A DNA stretch of 64,000 nt from Humulus lupulus (Eukaryota > Streptophyta > Magnoliopsida > Rosales > Cannabaceae): contig NC_084793.1 in assembly GCF_963169125.1 (NCBI RefSeq), positions 134,766,297 to 134,830,296 of the forward strand, written 5' to 3'. The notes under the pieces were generated by a model. The model was not told the origin of the DNA, did no database searches, and saw only the letters and a program-made list of their open reading frames with translations. Within the stretch, counting starts at the first letter, position 1; each line of letters starts with the position of its first letter. Below are positions 11,303 through 22,837 of this stretch, one piece after another. The position numbers and the translations under genes are program-made.

Positions 11303-11831
11303 CTCTTCTGGTCCAACTGGTACAACCTTATTGGTATCCACCACAATTGCTAAGAATCCTATGCAACCTTCTTACAGTAGGTCTCTAGCCTTCAATGTCG
11401 AGATCATAGGAACGTGAGGCCCATTCACAACACCCACAAACACAAACGGGTCATCTCATTCAAGCTCAAAAGTCACCATTCTCCTCTTATAGTCAATGGC
11501 TGCCCCATACTTGGCTAATCAATCATACCTAACATCATATCAAAATCCTCACCGCTAGCTTGATCAAAACCACATACAATTCCATACTATCTACCTCTAC
11601 TTGTAATGATCTGACCCATCTCCTAGAAACTAACAATTCCCCAGTAGGCAACAAAATTTCAAACCCCACAGCATACACATCACAGGATCTACTAAGTCTA
11701 TTTATCACTCTACTAGATACAAAATAATGCATAGCACCAGAATCAATCAATACTTTATAAGGAGAACCGGTTCTGGAAATTTGACCACTAACTACCGAGG
11801 AACTAGCCTTAACCTCTGTCTGAGTCACCAT
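11303..11831 (-). pseudogene. pro: Gypsy-B protease and linker to the lost reverse transcriptase
   Basis: The minus frame 11831-11535 reads YKVLIDSGAMHYFVS, with the DSGA catalytic motif of a retroviral-type aspartic protease, followed by the usual strand pattern. Further down (to 11303) short matches to the protease-RT linker continue, including the ALKA-like and FLAIVVDT-like segments, in changing frames. It stops where the foreign block starts, just before the first reverse-transcriptase motifs. The protease would cleave Gag-Pol into mature parts. Confidence 0.8.
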
Positions 11832-11885
11832 AAAGACTCAAGATGGAACCAGACTGTCACCCTTCCTTGGTTCCTCTTTCTTCAA

Positions 11886-12960
11886 CTATGGGTAGTCTTT
11901 TTTGAGATGTCCCACCACTCTACATAAAAAACATGCCTTAACACGAAATTTTCTCAAATTACATCGCCCGCACCATGCACACTTTGGATAACTCTTCCAA
12001 CTCTCACTTTTGGCGTGACGGCCACTCTGAGTACCCCGAAGCCTCTTCTCTGAACTTGGGGTACTAACTGTATTCATAGTCTTCCTTTTATGTTCACTGA
12101 GGCCTCCACCCCAACTAGACCCAGCAAACAGAGGTACCACCCTTCGAGTATTGTGCGTTGCAGCGTTCTTCCTCCATATCTCATCTTTTGGGCCCTCAAC
12201 AATAAGGGCCTTCTCTACTGCCTGAGCATATGTAGAAATCCCAGGTACCGAAGCGATTCTAACACTCTGGGTTATCCTAAAATTTAGTCCTTGCAAAATC
12301 GCTCCCTCTGAGCCACATCATGCAGCACTAAGTGAAAAGCAAACTTGGCCAACCAATCGAATTCCATGGCGTACTCTGTCACTGTCATATTACCCTGAAC
12401 CAGGTTCACAAATTCATTAATATTTGCAGTTCAAACTGCATCATTGTAATACTTCTCATTGAACAACTGTCTAAATTTCTCCCAGCTCATCATAGCGACG
12501 TTCCGAGTTTGAGATACAACTTCCCACTAAGCCTATGCATTATCCCGTAACATAGATGTGGCACATGCCACCTTGTCATTACCTACCACCCTCATAAAGT
12601 CAAGGATGGAGGTGATCATGCTCATCCATTGCTTTGTCCTAAGTGGATCTGGGCCTCCCCCAAAGGTTGGAGGCTACTGTTTCTGGAATCTCTCATATAA
12701 CAGTTCCCATCTATTCTCTACCTCTGGCTATGCTAGAACTGGTGTCACTACCATCTAATCTCTTCATGTTGCCTTTGTAGTCTTTCTTTCATATTTGCAA
12801 ACATCTGTCAGCAGTTTTGAGAGATATGTGGAAGGTTCTGGCCCTGGTTATCATCTCCAGCCTTGATATTAGTGTCGCTTAATCTGATTGACCCCCTTGG
12901 ATGCATAACTTCCAAGTACGTCTGCAATCAATGACTCGGCTTATCAGGTATGATAACAGT
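11886..12960 (-). pseudogene. gag: Gypsy-B gag
   Basis: On the minus strand a broken frame reads as a Retrotrans_gag capsid domain (W-x2-F, FNEKYYN, EYAMEF-like segments, about 12560-12330). It continues in the open frame 12296-11886 and ends with a double-cysteine knuckle (CAWCGRC, then ACFLCRVVGHLKKD). This matches the CxxCG...CxxCGxxGH pattern of Tekay-type gag, with the last cysteine changed to tyrosine. The frame is broken by several shifts and stops upstream of 12296. Gag forms the particle that packages the RNA. Confidence 0.78.
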
Positions 12961-13164
12961 ATCCAGAAACTGTCCCACTGTCAAAACCAAACAAACAAGG
13001 CATTCACATGTAACAATAATGTTAAGAAGCATTTCTATCACACTCACATTTAACAACAATGTTAATAATAATTTCTTCCATATTCACCTAACAATTAAGG
13101 GCTAGGCCCTATAAGTATATTTAATGCTCCCTATTCTAACATTCAGATAAAACATATAGCTCAC
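12961..13164 (-). other. Gypsy-B leader remnant
   Basis: A short AT-rich stretch lies between gag and the truncated 5' LTR. No primer-binding site is recognisable; it was probably lost with the missing R-U5 part of the LTR. Confidence 0.4.
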
Positions 13165-13855
13165 TTCAATTTAGAAGCTTCAATTCTCCTTAGGGCCACC
13201 AAAATTCATAAACTTCAATCCTAGCTTTGTGTGCCTTTCCTTGATTGAGCATAAAGATAATACTAAGGAGAGATGAGTGATAGAGAGAGAAAACGTGAGA
13301 ATGCCATTGACTTCCACACTTAATAGCTTATAAATAATTTTAGGGTCAAAAGACCATTTTGCCCCTACCTCCCATTACTCCCTTACAAAACCTCAATGGC
13401 GTTTTGGTCTCTCTTTTTTTTTTTGCTTAAAATTCCAATCATACCACTAATCTCCAATTTATCAACTTAACCCATCAAACACAACTATTTCACCAATTAA
13501 TCCCAAAAAATTTAAATTCCCAAATGCCCCTAAGCTCGACCCAATCCAGGCATTTATCTCGTTGTGACTTTTCTGCTAAAACCGCTCAAAAGGATCCACT
13601 CGCGCCGAATATCACAAATATATCCAAATAATAATATGGTCTCATGCACATACTACATAAAAATCATAAATATACCATCAACGAGTCAAAATTACAAATA
13701 TGCCCCTTACTAACAAGGACGAGTCTTTAAACACATAAACATTTATACTCGACTGTATAATCATATAAATCAATAATCCACTTAATTATCCCACGTGTCC
13801 TCCTGGCACTCTTATCGAAGTACTTAATTCTATCAGGAAATTTTGTGGCGTTACA
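13165..13855 (-). repeat. Gypsy-B 5' LTR, truncated
   Basis: On the minus strand it starts TGTAACGCCAC at 13855 and aligns over about 700 bp to 6852-7557. It then ends abruptly near 13165, so roughly the last 1.6 kb of the LTR (compared with the 3' copy), including its 3' end, is deleted. Confidence 0.85.
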
Positions 13856-13860
13856 ATCCA

Positions 13861-14130
13861 AGTTTTGGTGCTGCTCCGTCTAATAATCACACAGCTTCTC
13901 TAAGTGCTCTAATGGCTACCTAAAATGTGGTTAATGACCCAACAAGGTATCCTGACTCAAGAGCTACAAATTATTGCACCAATATTGACCAGAATTTCAT
14001 GACCAAGGGGCATTATTCTGGACCTGATCAACTTCATGTTGGTGATGGTGTTGGCTTGTCCATTTACAATGTTGGTAAGTCAGTATTATGACCCAAACTT
14101 TCCTCCAAACCTCTTTTTCTAAATCAGCTT
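13861..14130 (+). pseudogene. pro: Copia-A gag end and aspartic protease
   Basis: Past the nested element the Copia-A frame resumes. After one stop at about 13920 it reads PDSRATNYCTNID, then GPDQLHVGDGVGLSIYNVG at about 14015-14078. This is the copia protease pattern with the following VGDG-GL motif. The catalytic DSGAT is changed to DSRAT (a single G-to-A change of GGA to AGA), so it would be inactive. A frame shift follows near 14085. Confidence 0.75.
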
Positions 14131-14379
14131 CTTCATGTTCCAAAAATCACTAAAACTTAATCAGTGTCTCTCAACTAACTCGTGCTAATCATGTTTCTTG
14201 TGAATTCTATTTAGATGCTTGCTTTGTTCGAGATCTGGACACCAAGCAGGTTTTGATGCAAGGCAAACTCCATAATGGTCTATGTGTGTTTCAACCTTCT
14301 TCCTTCATTTTTGTTCATCCCTCCTTAGTGATTTCTACTACTTCAGTTTTGTCTCCCTCTTATCTTTTGAATTCGAATA

Positions 14380-15318
14380 ATGTCAACAATTGTTGTTTTA
14401 CAGCTAATAACACTTCTTCAATGTGACATTCTATGCATTATTCTCCTTTCTTACATTGGCATGGTAGATTTGGGGCATCTATCTGCAAAAGTTGTAAAGA
14501 ATGTTCTTACTAGTTGCAATAGTCCACATATCAATAAAACAAACATTGATTTTTGCTCTGCATGTTGTCAAGGAAAAATTCACAAGCTTCATTTTCCTTC
14601 TTCTCTATCTGAATATACACAACCATTACAATTAATCCATTCGGATCTTTGGGGACCAACTCCTGCGTAGTCTTCAAATAGCTATAGGTATTACATTCAT
14701 TTCATTGATTCATTTTCTAGATATACTTGAGTTTTTCGTTTTAATGCTAAATCTGAAGCTGGTCAAGCCTTTATCAATTTTAAAACTCAAGTTGAAAATG
14801 AATTAGGTTTCAAAATAAAATCCTTACAAACTAATTGGGGTGGGGAATATCAAGCTTTTACAAAATATCTTGTATAAAATGGCATTAATCATAGAGTCTC
14901 TTGCCTCACTACTCATAAGCAAAAAGGCTTGGCTAAAAGATAACACCGACATCTTGTCGAATCTGCCTTGACCTTACTTGTCAATGCCTCTATGCCTCTC
15001 ATGTTTTTGGATGAGGCCATTCAGACCTCAACCTATCTAATCAATCGCTTGCCTTCTCTTGTGATTGCTGGTAACACTCCTCTATCTATTGTTTTTAAGA
15101 AAAATCATGATTACACTAAACTTAGAATTTTTGGATGTGCTTGTTATCCTAATACAAGACCGTACAATACTCATAAGCAACAATTCAGGTATGAGGAGTG
15201 TGCATTTTTGGGCTATAGCTTCAAGCACAAAGGCTATGAATTCCTCTCAAAATTAGGTAGAGTTTACATATCTAGGGATGTTCTTTTATATGAATATTTT
15301 TTCCCTTTTTCAAAATAA
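14380..15318 (+). pseudogene. int: Copia-A integrase
   Basis: The zinc-binding part (HLSAKVVKNVL, then CSACCQGKIHKL) and the start of the core (LIHSDLWGP) are in the frame 14380-14667. After a stop, the core continues through 14680-14960 with several stops (e.g. at 14728 and 14874). The C-terminal half (ASMPLMFLDEAIQTSTYLINRLPS and FGCACYPNTRPYNTHK) is open at 14968-15318. This is the standard copia order. It would integrate cDNA; the stops make it dead. Confidence 0.82.
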
Positions 15319-15720
15319 TCAGCTTCCAATTCTTCTGACAACTCTACCACGTCTTCCAAATCTCCTACTGTTTCTATTCCTCTCATTTCAAAGCTGAAAC
15401 ATCTTCCTTCACATTCTTCTTCTCCTCAAACGTCTGCCACCATGTCTTTATTATCACCATTTGTTCACTCACCCACTTCACCAAATTCCACCTCTCATTC
15501 ATCTCTGTCTTCTACCTTAGCTGCTTCCAATATGCCACCTCCCACTTCCATACCTCTGCTCGTTAGTCTTACTCATTCTTCCGTAACTCGGATACCATCT
15601 TCTTCTCCCTCCATTCATTCTTCTTCCGCTTCTCTTTCTCTTCCCTCTTCTATGGTTGTACCTGTTGATTCTACTGTGTTTCCTAATACTACAAGTCCCA
15701 ACAGCACTCACATGGTGGTG
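15319..15720 (+). pseudogene. Copia-A integrase-RT linker
   Basis: A serine/threonine/proline-rich stretch, open from 15442, with long runs of small residues. Such low-complexity linkers are usual between copia integrase and reverse transcriptase. The minus frame over it is a shadow. Confidence 0.7.
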
Positions 15721-16857
15721 ACTAGGTCCAATGTTGGAGTGTATAAGCCAAAAGATTTTATTACCTCCAAAGAGCCACTAATTATTTACAATGCTTTTCA
15801 GAATCTATTGTGGAATGCAGCAATGGATGAAGAATATCAAGCCTTGATCCAAAGTGGTACATAATCTTTAGTACCTTTACTTGAAAATAGAAAGGCAATT
15901 GGGTGTAAATGGATTTTCAAACTAAAAGAAAATTCGGATGGCTCTATAAGTAAGCATAAAGCTCAAATGGTTGCAAAAGGATTCAACCAACAATATATGT
16001 TTGATTTTACTGAGACTTTTAGTCTCGTAGTAAAGCCAACAACTATTCGGGTCATTTTTACTTTTGATTTTGCTCATGGCTGGAATGTTAGACAATTGGA
16101 TGTGAATAATGCATTTTTGAATGGACATTTGCAAGAAGAGGTCTATATGACTCAACCACTGGGTTATGAAAGTGGTGAGACATCTAAGATGGTTTGTAGA
16201 TTGCACAAGGCGCTTTATGGATTGAAGCAAGCTCCAAGGGCGTAGTTTGACAAGCTCCGAGCCACTCTCATTTCCCTTCATTTTAAGGAATCAAGGGTTG
16301 ATCAATCTTTATTCATTCACATCTCTTCTACTCATACAATTTTTATACTTGTATATGTGGATGATATTTTGATTACAGGAAGTTCTATTCCAGCTATTAA
16401 GCAGCTTGTCACACATTTGAACTCAATGCTTGCACTCAACGATTTAATAAATGTTCACTACTTTCTCGGCATTCAGGTTGTTCACACAGTTGAAGGTTTC
16501 CATTTGTCTCAAAAAAAATACATCACTAATTTGCTATGCAAGGCCAAAATGCAATTTGCAAATAGTATTCCCACTCCTATGGTTGGTGGTGAAAAGCTCT
16601 CTATGTCTGGAAGTGACCCAATTCAGGACCCAAAGCTTTTCAGAAGTTTAGTTGCGCTTCAGTATGATACAATTACAAGACCTGGGATCACATATGTTGT
16701 TAATAAAGTTTCACAGTTCATGCATACTCCTTTGGAGGCTCATTGGCGCACTATTAAGAGAATTCGTTGGTATCTAAAGGGCATGTTAGATCTTGGACTC
16801 CACCTTAGACGGTCTTCTTCCTTAGCTTTCACTGGTTTTTTCGATGCAGATTAGGCC
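15721..16857 (+). pseudogene. rt: Copia-A reverse transcriptase
   Basis: The frame starts in the MVVTRSNVGVYKPKDF linker and runs through [34 protein letters not shown] (catalytic aspartate region), [14 protein letters not shown] and YVDDILITG (catalytic YVDD, about 16351-16377). It ends in a LGIQVVHTVEGFHLSQKKYI segment. Stops at 15862-15864, 16243-16245 (CAPRA then TAG) and 16852-16854 interrupt it, the last two consistent with single C-to-T or G-to-A changes. The order and motifs are those of Ty1/copia reverse transcriptase. Confidence 0.9.
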
Positions 16858-17286
16858 TCGAATCCGGATGACAGATGGTCAACTTTGGGCGTTTGTGTAT
16901 TTCTTGGCACAAATCTTATTTCTTGGTCTTCCAAGAAGCAACCTACTATTTCTCGGTCCAGTGCTGAAGTTGAGTACCAAAGTTTAGTTGTCTTAACAAC
17001 TGAAATAACATGGTTGCGAGCCTTACTTTCTGAGCTCCAAGTTCCTCTTCATAGTCCTCCAATCTTATGGTGTGACAACTTGAGCACAGTCCTCATGTCG
17101 ACTAATCTAGTCCAGCATGCGCTCACAAAGCACATTGAATTGGACATTTACTTTGTTCGTGAAAAGTTTGCCAGGAAGAAAATTATAGCGCAACATGTTT
17201 CAACCCAAGACCACACTGCTGATATCCTAACTAAAGCCCTCTCCAATGTTCATTTTTTGCTTCTTCATGACAAACTAAGAGTTTAG
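16858..17286 (+). pseudogene. rh: Copia-A RNase H
   Basis: The frame reads LISWSSKKQPTISRSSAEVEYQ (the typical copia RNase H entry with catalytic glutamate), then ILWCDNLSTVLMS (catalytic aspartate) and KHIELDIYFVREKF, and ends near the LTR with ADILTKALS. The domain is open apart from the upstream stop, which separates it from reverse transcriptase. Confidence 0.88.
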
Positions 17287-17303
17287 AATCTCTCTCACTC
17301 TCA

Positions 17304-17315
17304 GTTTAGGGGGGG
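17304..17315 (+). other. Copia-A polypurine tract
   Basis: TTTAGGGGGGG lies directly before the 3' LTR start TGTTAG and is the plus-strand primer site. Confidence 0.85.
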
Positions 17316-17485
17316 TGTTAGAATTAGTTATGCTTACTGTATGTAGTTAGTTAGGTTGTTAGAGTTTGTTACTTGTATAGTTGTTAGTCGAACTAACTTA
17401 CTCATGTATGTATATTTACTATGTAATACTGAGTTAGAGTTAATGAGAATCAATATTTATTTTTACCAAATCTTTGTTCCTAATA
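17316..17485 (+). repeat. Copia-A 3' LTR
   Basis: Begins TGTTAGAATTAG and ends TTCCTAATA, followed by the target duplication AGAAG. It matches 4328-4517 apart from scattered substitutions and the TA expansion. Confidence 0.92.
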
Positions 17486-17490
17486 AGAAG

Positions 17491-17737
17491 AACCCGTTAT
17501 ATATATTATATATTTATATATGTACATATATTAGGTTTTAAAGACTTGCCTATGGCACATTCCACGCATTTTTTTAACCCTTACAAATATAGTTGATAAT
17601 AATTTGTTTAAAGTAATTAACTAATTTGTTTTCCTTAGTGAAATTAGTCTTTCTGCAAGTGACAACTCAAGCAATTTTTTTTTTAATTTAGAATGTTATT
17701 AGAGTTGATATCATAGTTCTTATTAATATTTTATAAT
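17491..17737. other. AT-rich host spacer between Copia-A and the Tat element
   Basis: No feature seen. It contains TA-rich stretches at 17498-17533, and its last five bases (ATAAT) are the left target duplication of the Tat element. Confidence 0.5.
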
Positions 17738-18593
17738 TGTTTACTGAGTTTTTCGGAAACTAGAATTATAAAAGATAAGAGAGCTTAGAAAGAAAGGATT
17801 GGAAATAATCACACAATGAATTTTACATGGTTGGGGCGTTAAAGAGCCTTAGTCCACGAATATGTTGTATTAGAGCTTAAGGAGCTTTAGTAATGGAGTT
17901 TTTCTCTAAGTTTGAGCAGAGTGTATGCTTACGAGAGAAAAACCTGACCCCCTCCATGTGCACAGCTATTCATATTTATAGGAAGTTGAGTGCTCTGGGT
18001 TTGGGACGGCCGGAGCGTAACCACGCTATAAGACTGGCAACAGTACGCAACGTCAGTCTAGTTCGCGTGGGCTTCTAAGGAGATCTGAGGGACAGGATTC
18101 GTCAGAGTGATGGTAGTACGATTCTGAAATAACGACGTACATTCTGTATGAAACCTCTTTTGCAGGTTAGTTATGGGGACAAAACTCCATGTTTCTCGAG
18201 GTGATGTCAGTATCGGGGACAACTTATTACGCCTAACCTGGTCGCCTGGTCCGGGTTCGTTTACTAACATCCCTCTTCATTTACCAAGACCTTGGTTCGT
18301 TTACTAGGATCCAGGTTCATCTACTATCGTCCGGTCCATTTTTAGACTTGGAGGAAACAATTTCCTTATCACACCCCAGACAACACCATACGAGGGCTCC
18401 GGGAAGATGAAACATGCAAACCTCACATTCTGGATTTCATTCTGGGATAACGTTTGGGCTTTACCGATATTTGGGCCATCGGGACTCACTCCTTCCTCGT
18501 CTATTGGGCCCGATTTGGGCCTTAAGTCCCTTCAGGGTGGCCCACGGACTAAATGTGTGGATCCGCGAATGGAGGGAGGAAACAGGGATAACA
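17738..18593 (-). repeat. Gypsy-C 3' LTR
   Basis: 856 bp; in plus coordinates it starts TGTTTACTGAG and ends GGGATAACA. It matches 30146-31111 but lacks about 110 bp near 18000-18005, present at about 30412-30525 in the other copy. It contains repeats of GGTTCGTTTACTAGGAT-like units (18252-18340) and a minus-strand TATA box CTATAAATATG (about 17970-17982). Confidence 0.9.
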
Positions 18594-18612
18594 TTTACCC
18601 CCAAGCCTTTAT
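18594..18612 (-). other. Gypsy-C polypurine tract
   Basis: On the minus strand AAAGGCTTGGGGGTAAA lies immediately upstream of the 3' LTR start (TGTTATCCC). Confidence 0.75.
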
Positions 18613-19483
18613 CTATGCCTGCGCAGTGAAGGCTTGCTTCCTTTCCCGGATCAATTCTTGGCATCCCGGTTCATTCCTCAGGAGACGGGTCCGTTTTTGT
18701 GGGGGATTGATTGTTGAGAACTTGTATAAAAAGCATTTAAGTCAGCATCCCTGATCAAATCCCAAAGGTCCGATCCATTTACCAGGACCCTGGTTCGTTA
18801 ACCAGAGCCCAGGTTCGTTTACTTCAAGGTCGTTTGGATGATCCTCGACCTTTCAACTTCATCATGCTACACACTCGTGTCTCCCTATAATGGATGTGTC
18901 GATGGCACTCGCGTCTGGCAGATTCAAAGACACTCTCTTGGTTATCATGTCGGCAACCAAACGTCAGTGTAAATTCTGAAGCATCCCATATGTATGAACG
19001 GATCCTTTAATATTCCTGCATTACTGAGAACCGTTGGATGGGAAGTTTTTTGAAATACTTTCCATTTGGACCGTTGGATCGAGATGGCGCGGATCACGAC
19101 TTGGGGAACCCGCGATCCGATACTTTAGTGGGCTAATTAAAATCTCTGCATGATCCTGGACTGTCCGATGTGGTGGGTCGTTCTGAACGATTGGATCAAA
19201 AACACGCTTTTGGTTCTTATTAATACCCCAAATTTTAATTTACAAATTTTACGCATTCTGAACAACCGAAACCACAAAGAGAACTTTTTATGTCTGAGCT
19301 CACCGACAAAATTCTCCGTCAACTACTCTATCTCCATCGCCGTCTCTTTGCGGCGCGTCTGATTTTTGTGCCCTCGCCTGAAAGTGTGACCTTGGCTCGA
19401 CCATTAGACAAACTTCTGTGTCGCCTCTGCCTGTTCAAGACCGTGATTCTGCCATCCCTGTCGTCGGAAACACGACACCCTCT
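18613..19483. other. Gypsy-C non-coding region between 3' LTR and the antisense frame
   Basis: No convincing frame; the frames here are short and not domain-like. Repeats of the LTR-type CCTGGTTCGTT unit recur at 18788-18825. If the antisense frame is transcribed, its promoter and 5' leader should lie in this stretch; I see no strong TATA box, only AT-rich 19215-19250. Confidence 0.45.
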
Positions 19484-22400
19484 ATGATCAACACTTTACA
19501 GTAAGTTTCCCAAACCTTTTAATTCTATTTTCTCGTGCTTATCGTTTTGTGGTATCACATTTGTGGCTATAGGGTTGTTAGAGTCGGGTCCACCTTTTAG
19601 GGTGGCTCTGGGTATACTAGAATAGTAGAACAAATTGTCTGGGTCGTCCCGGATCCTCTCAGGTCCGGGTTGTCCCTGGACAAACGGTAATAGGCCAACT
19701 TGGGAGAACTTTTGAAAAACTCCTCTTATTTGTTCCCGATCAAGGTTCTGGGGATCTTTGGTTATCCTGATCTGATCTGGAGGGGACTCTTCCAAGCAGT
19801 TCGTAGGAAAGCCCCTGTACCTTAACCAACCTTTTTGGGCTTTGGTGATAACTGCTTGGTTATTTGCTTCCTTTTCTTTTGTTCCTAGATCACCAGTTAT
19901 GAGTCACGACGTTACCCTCCATCTAGAAGAGTACGTCCAATCGGCCCCTTTTGTCCTGGAAGGACACAAACCCCCTAGTGGCAACATATGGGAGATGGAC
20001 GGGGAGAAGAATTTGTTCCGGAACTACTGGATGCTGGATGTTCTGGAGAGGCATTTGGGAGTGGAGTTGACTCCCGAATTCATTTATAACCGCCTGGCTA
20101 GGAAGGAGGAAAAGGCCCACACCAGCATGGGTGAATTCGGAGCCTGGAGCATGGGCCACATCAATGTAGGAGCCATTCTCCCGCTTCACAACTATTTCGC
20201 GCAGTTCCTGAAGTTTGTGGGGATCGTGCCCTTTCAGTTCCTACCCCAAGCTTACCGACTTCTTGCGGGATGGCGTATCTTTTGTGTGGCGAAGGAGATT
20301 CCAGAGCCGACCCCAGTGGAGGTGTTGTACTTCTATAAGCTTGAGCCGCAACTTAATGCCAAGGATAAGACCCGGGATGGCTTCTACAGACTGAAGCCTC
20401 GCGGAAATTATCCTTCTCCTACCAGCACCTGGAAGCACCCCCAGATGTCAGACATTGTTGGTTTATGACATCCGGGTTCCTTTTGTATAAGAACCCCACA
20501 TTGGTGCTGGACTTCCAGCGAGTGGGTAAGTAATCTTTTTTTTTTCTTAGTCTTGTTCGTTCTTTTTATTCTTTTGTTATCCACTTTTGACTTACAGTCC
20601 TTGATGATAGGACCATATGCCTAGACCCCTCTCACCCAGTCAATCCTTGACCATAAGAAGTACTATGCCACTTTAAGTGCAGAAGATCTAAATGTAGGAG
20701 ACTACGTAAACATCACCAACTTACGAACAATTGGGATGTTGGCAGCTAACCAGATATTTGTGGCCCCTAGCCTCTGGGGGCTGCAATGTGAGAAGGACCC
20801 TGCCTTGAAGGAGGAGCTAGCTCTCGTCCATATTGAGGTCGTGGAGGTTGTGGCCCAGGCAAACGCAGAAAAGAGGAAAAGGGAGCAGGCCCAGCCAACA
20901 GAGAGGGCCACCTCTGAGGAGCTGGATGCCCTCTTTGAAGAGGCCCAGCCGAACACGGGGGCTCCCGGGGCTAGTATATTGGGGCAAGGTAATTCTCCTT
21001 TGCTTTTGACTTATGCTCCCCATTTTGGGGACTTAGTTAGGGATAGAGTAGTTTATCGAGGCCACTTGTTCGGGGCCGTTAGAGAAATGGGGCCGTCATC
21101 CCCCATCGTCATAGACCAGGAGACTTTCATGTACTCTTTTGGGTCCCTTCAATATGGTAACTTCTTGCACTTTGACAACATCGGGGACTGAATCCATTCC
21201 TTCGCTTTAGGAGAGTTGAGTTGAGCCCGTTCTAGAAAAGGGTTCTTCTCGGAGGACCTTAGACTAGATTTTTAATTACTTCTTACCCTCACTTGTATAT
21301 TTTGCTCACTTTCTTTTTGTTTGTCTTTTTAGACGATTCTAACATGTCCAATCCCGTGGCCAAGATGAAACAGGTTGTGGAGGCCCAGGCATCAACGAAG
21401 AGGGCCACCAAAGGTGTGCCTAAGAACAAGGTGCTGGACTTAATTCTTGGGGGCTCGACGCCAGAGGTGGATGCTGTCGAGGAGACTCCAACCGCGATCC
21501 CTCCCCCGACAGTATGTGTTGAAGTCACCTCATCTCAGCCTGCTCATCCTCCGGTCATCGACCTGGAGCAGAAGCCTCTGGCGAGTCGAGGGTCAGAGAA
21601 AAGAGTTGCGGACTCGGCTGCTGGTGAGTCCGTAAATCGAGCCAAGAGGGCTAAGACCAAGGACTCTTACTTGGCCAAGAACTCTTCTGGGGAAAGCCAG
21701 CTCTCCATTCGGGAACTCCCGGAGGCTCCCATTCTCTCAGTTAATCCGTCTTTCCTCGATGAGGGCGACTAGTCCTTCAGGAGGAGAGGTCGAAGATGGT
21801 ATCCCGGGCCTGGGAAGATGGCCGAGACAGGCAAGAGGAGGTCTATAGGGCCTTGATGACACGGTGCAAGGTGGAATTATCCGAGAGCCCAGCTGCTTTC
21901 AGCGCCCCTCAGCTGATCGTGGACCGGCTCATTGTCGAGTTTGAATTTTTCCCCAAACTGGGGCAGGACACGGCCCCACTTACTGCGAATCTGCTAGATC
22001 AGGTTGGGACTACCATGTCCAACCTCCAACTGAAATGGTACGCCACCGTGGCCAATCGGGACACCCTGTTCATCTCCCAGGCCATCCGTCACCAGATCAC
22101 CGATGTAAGTCATATGTCCATATTTTCCTTTGCTTCTTACATTTTCAGCTCGTGTGTTTTCTAAATTTGATTTGTTCTAGGATGCCCTACTGGCTCATCA
22201 GAATGCCGACTTGGTGGCGGAGATGGCGATGAAGCTGGAGATGGGTCAGCTGGAGTTGGAGGGGGTTATGAACCAATGGGAAGCCGCCAGAGAAGCCCTG
22301 ACTAAGGAGGTCGCTCGAGCAAAGGCCCTAGCCAAGGAGGTTTCTCAAGCCAAAGTGGACTGCGAGGAGGCCGCCTGAACTCGGTTCCAACTTGAAGAGA

Positions 22401-22837
22401 CTCTATCCCGGAAGGAAACTGACCACAAAAAGTCGGTGGATAGCTTGGAGGTGGAGTTTCTTCGTGTTCGGGGCACTGAGGCATCATCTAAGATCCTCCT
22501 AGAGGCATTTGAAGCCCAGTCTCGCTAGGATCGAGAGAAGATCACCACTCTTGAATCTCAGGTCCAGGTCCTGGACAATCTACTTCAACAAGAGGTGAAA
22601 ATGCACGAGGAGGCCTTCCAAGGGAAAGAGCAGGCGGATGCCTTGTTGGAGGCCACCTTCGACGAGGCTATCTACATGGCCTGGCTCCAGGAAAAGAACA
22701 TGAACCTCCTGCTTTACCCCAATCCCACCGTGAAGAGAGCCGAGTTTGAGGCTAAGGAGAAAGCTGGCGCGGAGCCCTTGGCCGAGGAGGAGAAAGATGG
22801 AGCAAACCCGGAGGCATCAAGGCACGACGGAGCCTAG
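19484..22837 (+). pseudogene. Additional frame (aORF) of the Tat element, antisense, spliced
   Basis: Proposed exons: 19484-19500, 19889-20525, 20598-20988, 21333-22104, 22181-22837, each intron bounded by GT and AG. Phases match where I checked: a codon split as CA|A at the first junction, as G|AC at 20988/21333 giving Asp, and whole codons at 22104/22181 (ITD|DALLAHQ). The second exon has the pattern of the plant 'putative gypsy type transposon' domain (YNRLARKEEKAH, GAILPLHNYFAQFLKF, QFLPQAYRLLAGWRIF). The last exon is a long Glu/Ala/Lys-rich coiled coil. Breaks: frame change near 20466, stop near 20622, indel near 21775, stops at 22376 and about 22527. The function of such frames is not known; some authors relate the domain to Gag. 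Sense direction opposes gag-pol. Confidence 0.72.

Larger units (their letters stand above)
5234..13855 (-). mobile_element. Gypsy-B: Ty3/gypsy chromovirus (Tekay/Del-like), nested in Copia-A, internally rearranged
   Basis: The insertion starts TGTAACGCCC and ends GGCGTTACA. It is flanked by a perfect 5-bp duplication ATCCA (5229-5233 and 13856-13860), and the Copia-A reading resumes on the far side. All recognisable element genes are on the minus strand: gag (about 12960-11886), protease (11831-11535), integrase end plus chromodomain (about 8378-7600), polypurine tract, then the 3' LTR (5234-7557). Reverse transcriptase, RNase H and the integrase core are missing and replaced by the block 8380-11302. 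The chromodomain-like tail after integrase places it among chromoviruses. Confidence 0.9.
4328..17485 (+). mobile_element. Copia-A: Ty1/copia LTR retrotransposon, degraded, carrying a nested gypsy element
   Basis: The element is bounded by two short, similar LTRs (4328-4517 and 17316-17485) that start TGTTAG and end CCTAATA. A perfect 5-bp target duplication AGAAG lies at 4323-4327 and 17486-17490. Order inside is primer site, gag, protease, integrase, reverse transcriptase, RNase H, polypurine tract, which is the Ty1/copia order. Without the nested 8.6-kb insertion (5234-13855 plus duplication) the element would be about 4.5 kb, a normal size for the superfamily. Several in-frame stops and frameshifts mean it is not autonomous. 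Confidence 0.93.

Noticed and set aside
15517..15711. Arg-rich minus-strand frame
   Set aside because: Shadow of the Ser-rich Copia-A linker.
18407..18754. 115-codon plus-strand frame across the Gypsy-C LTR
   Set aside because: It crosses the LTR end and polypurine tract, and its counterpart in the other LTR breaks early.
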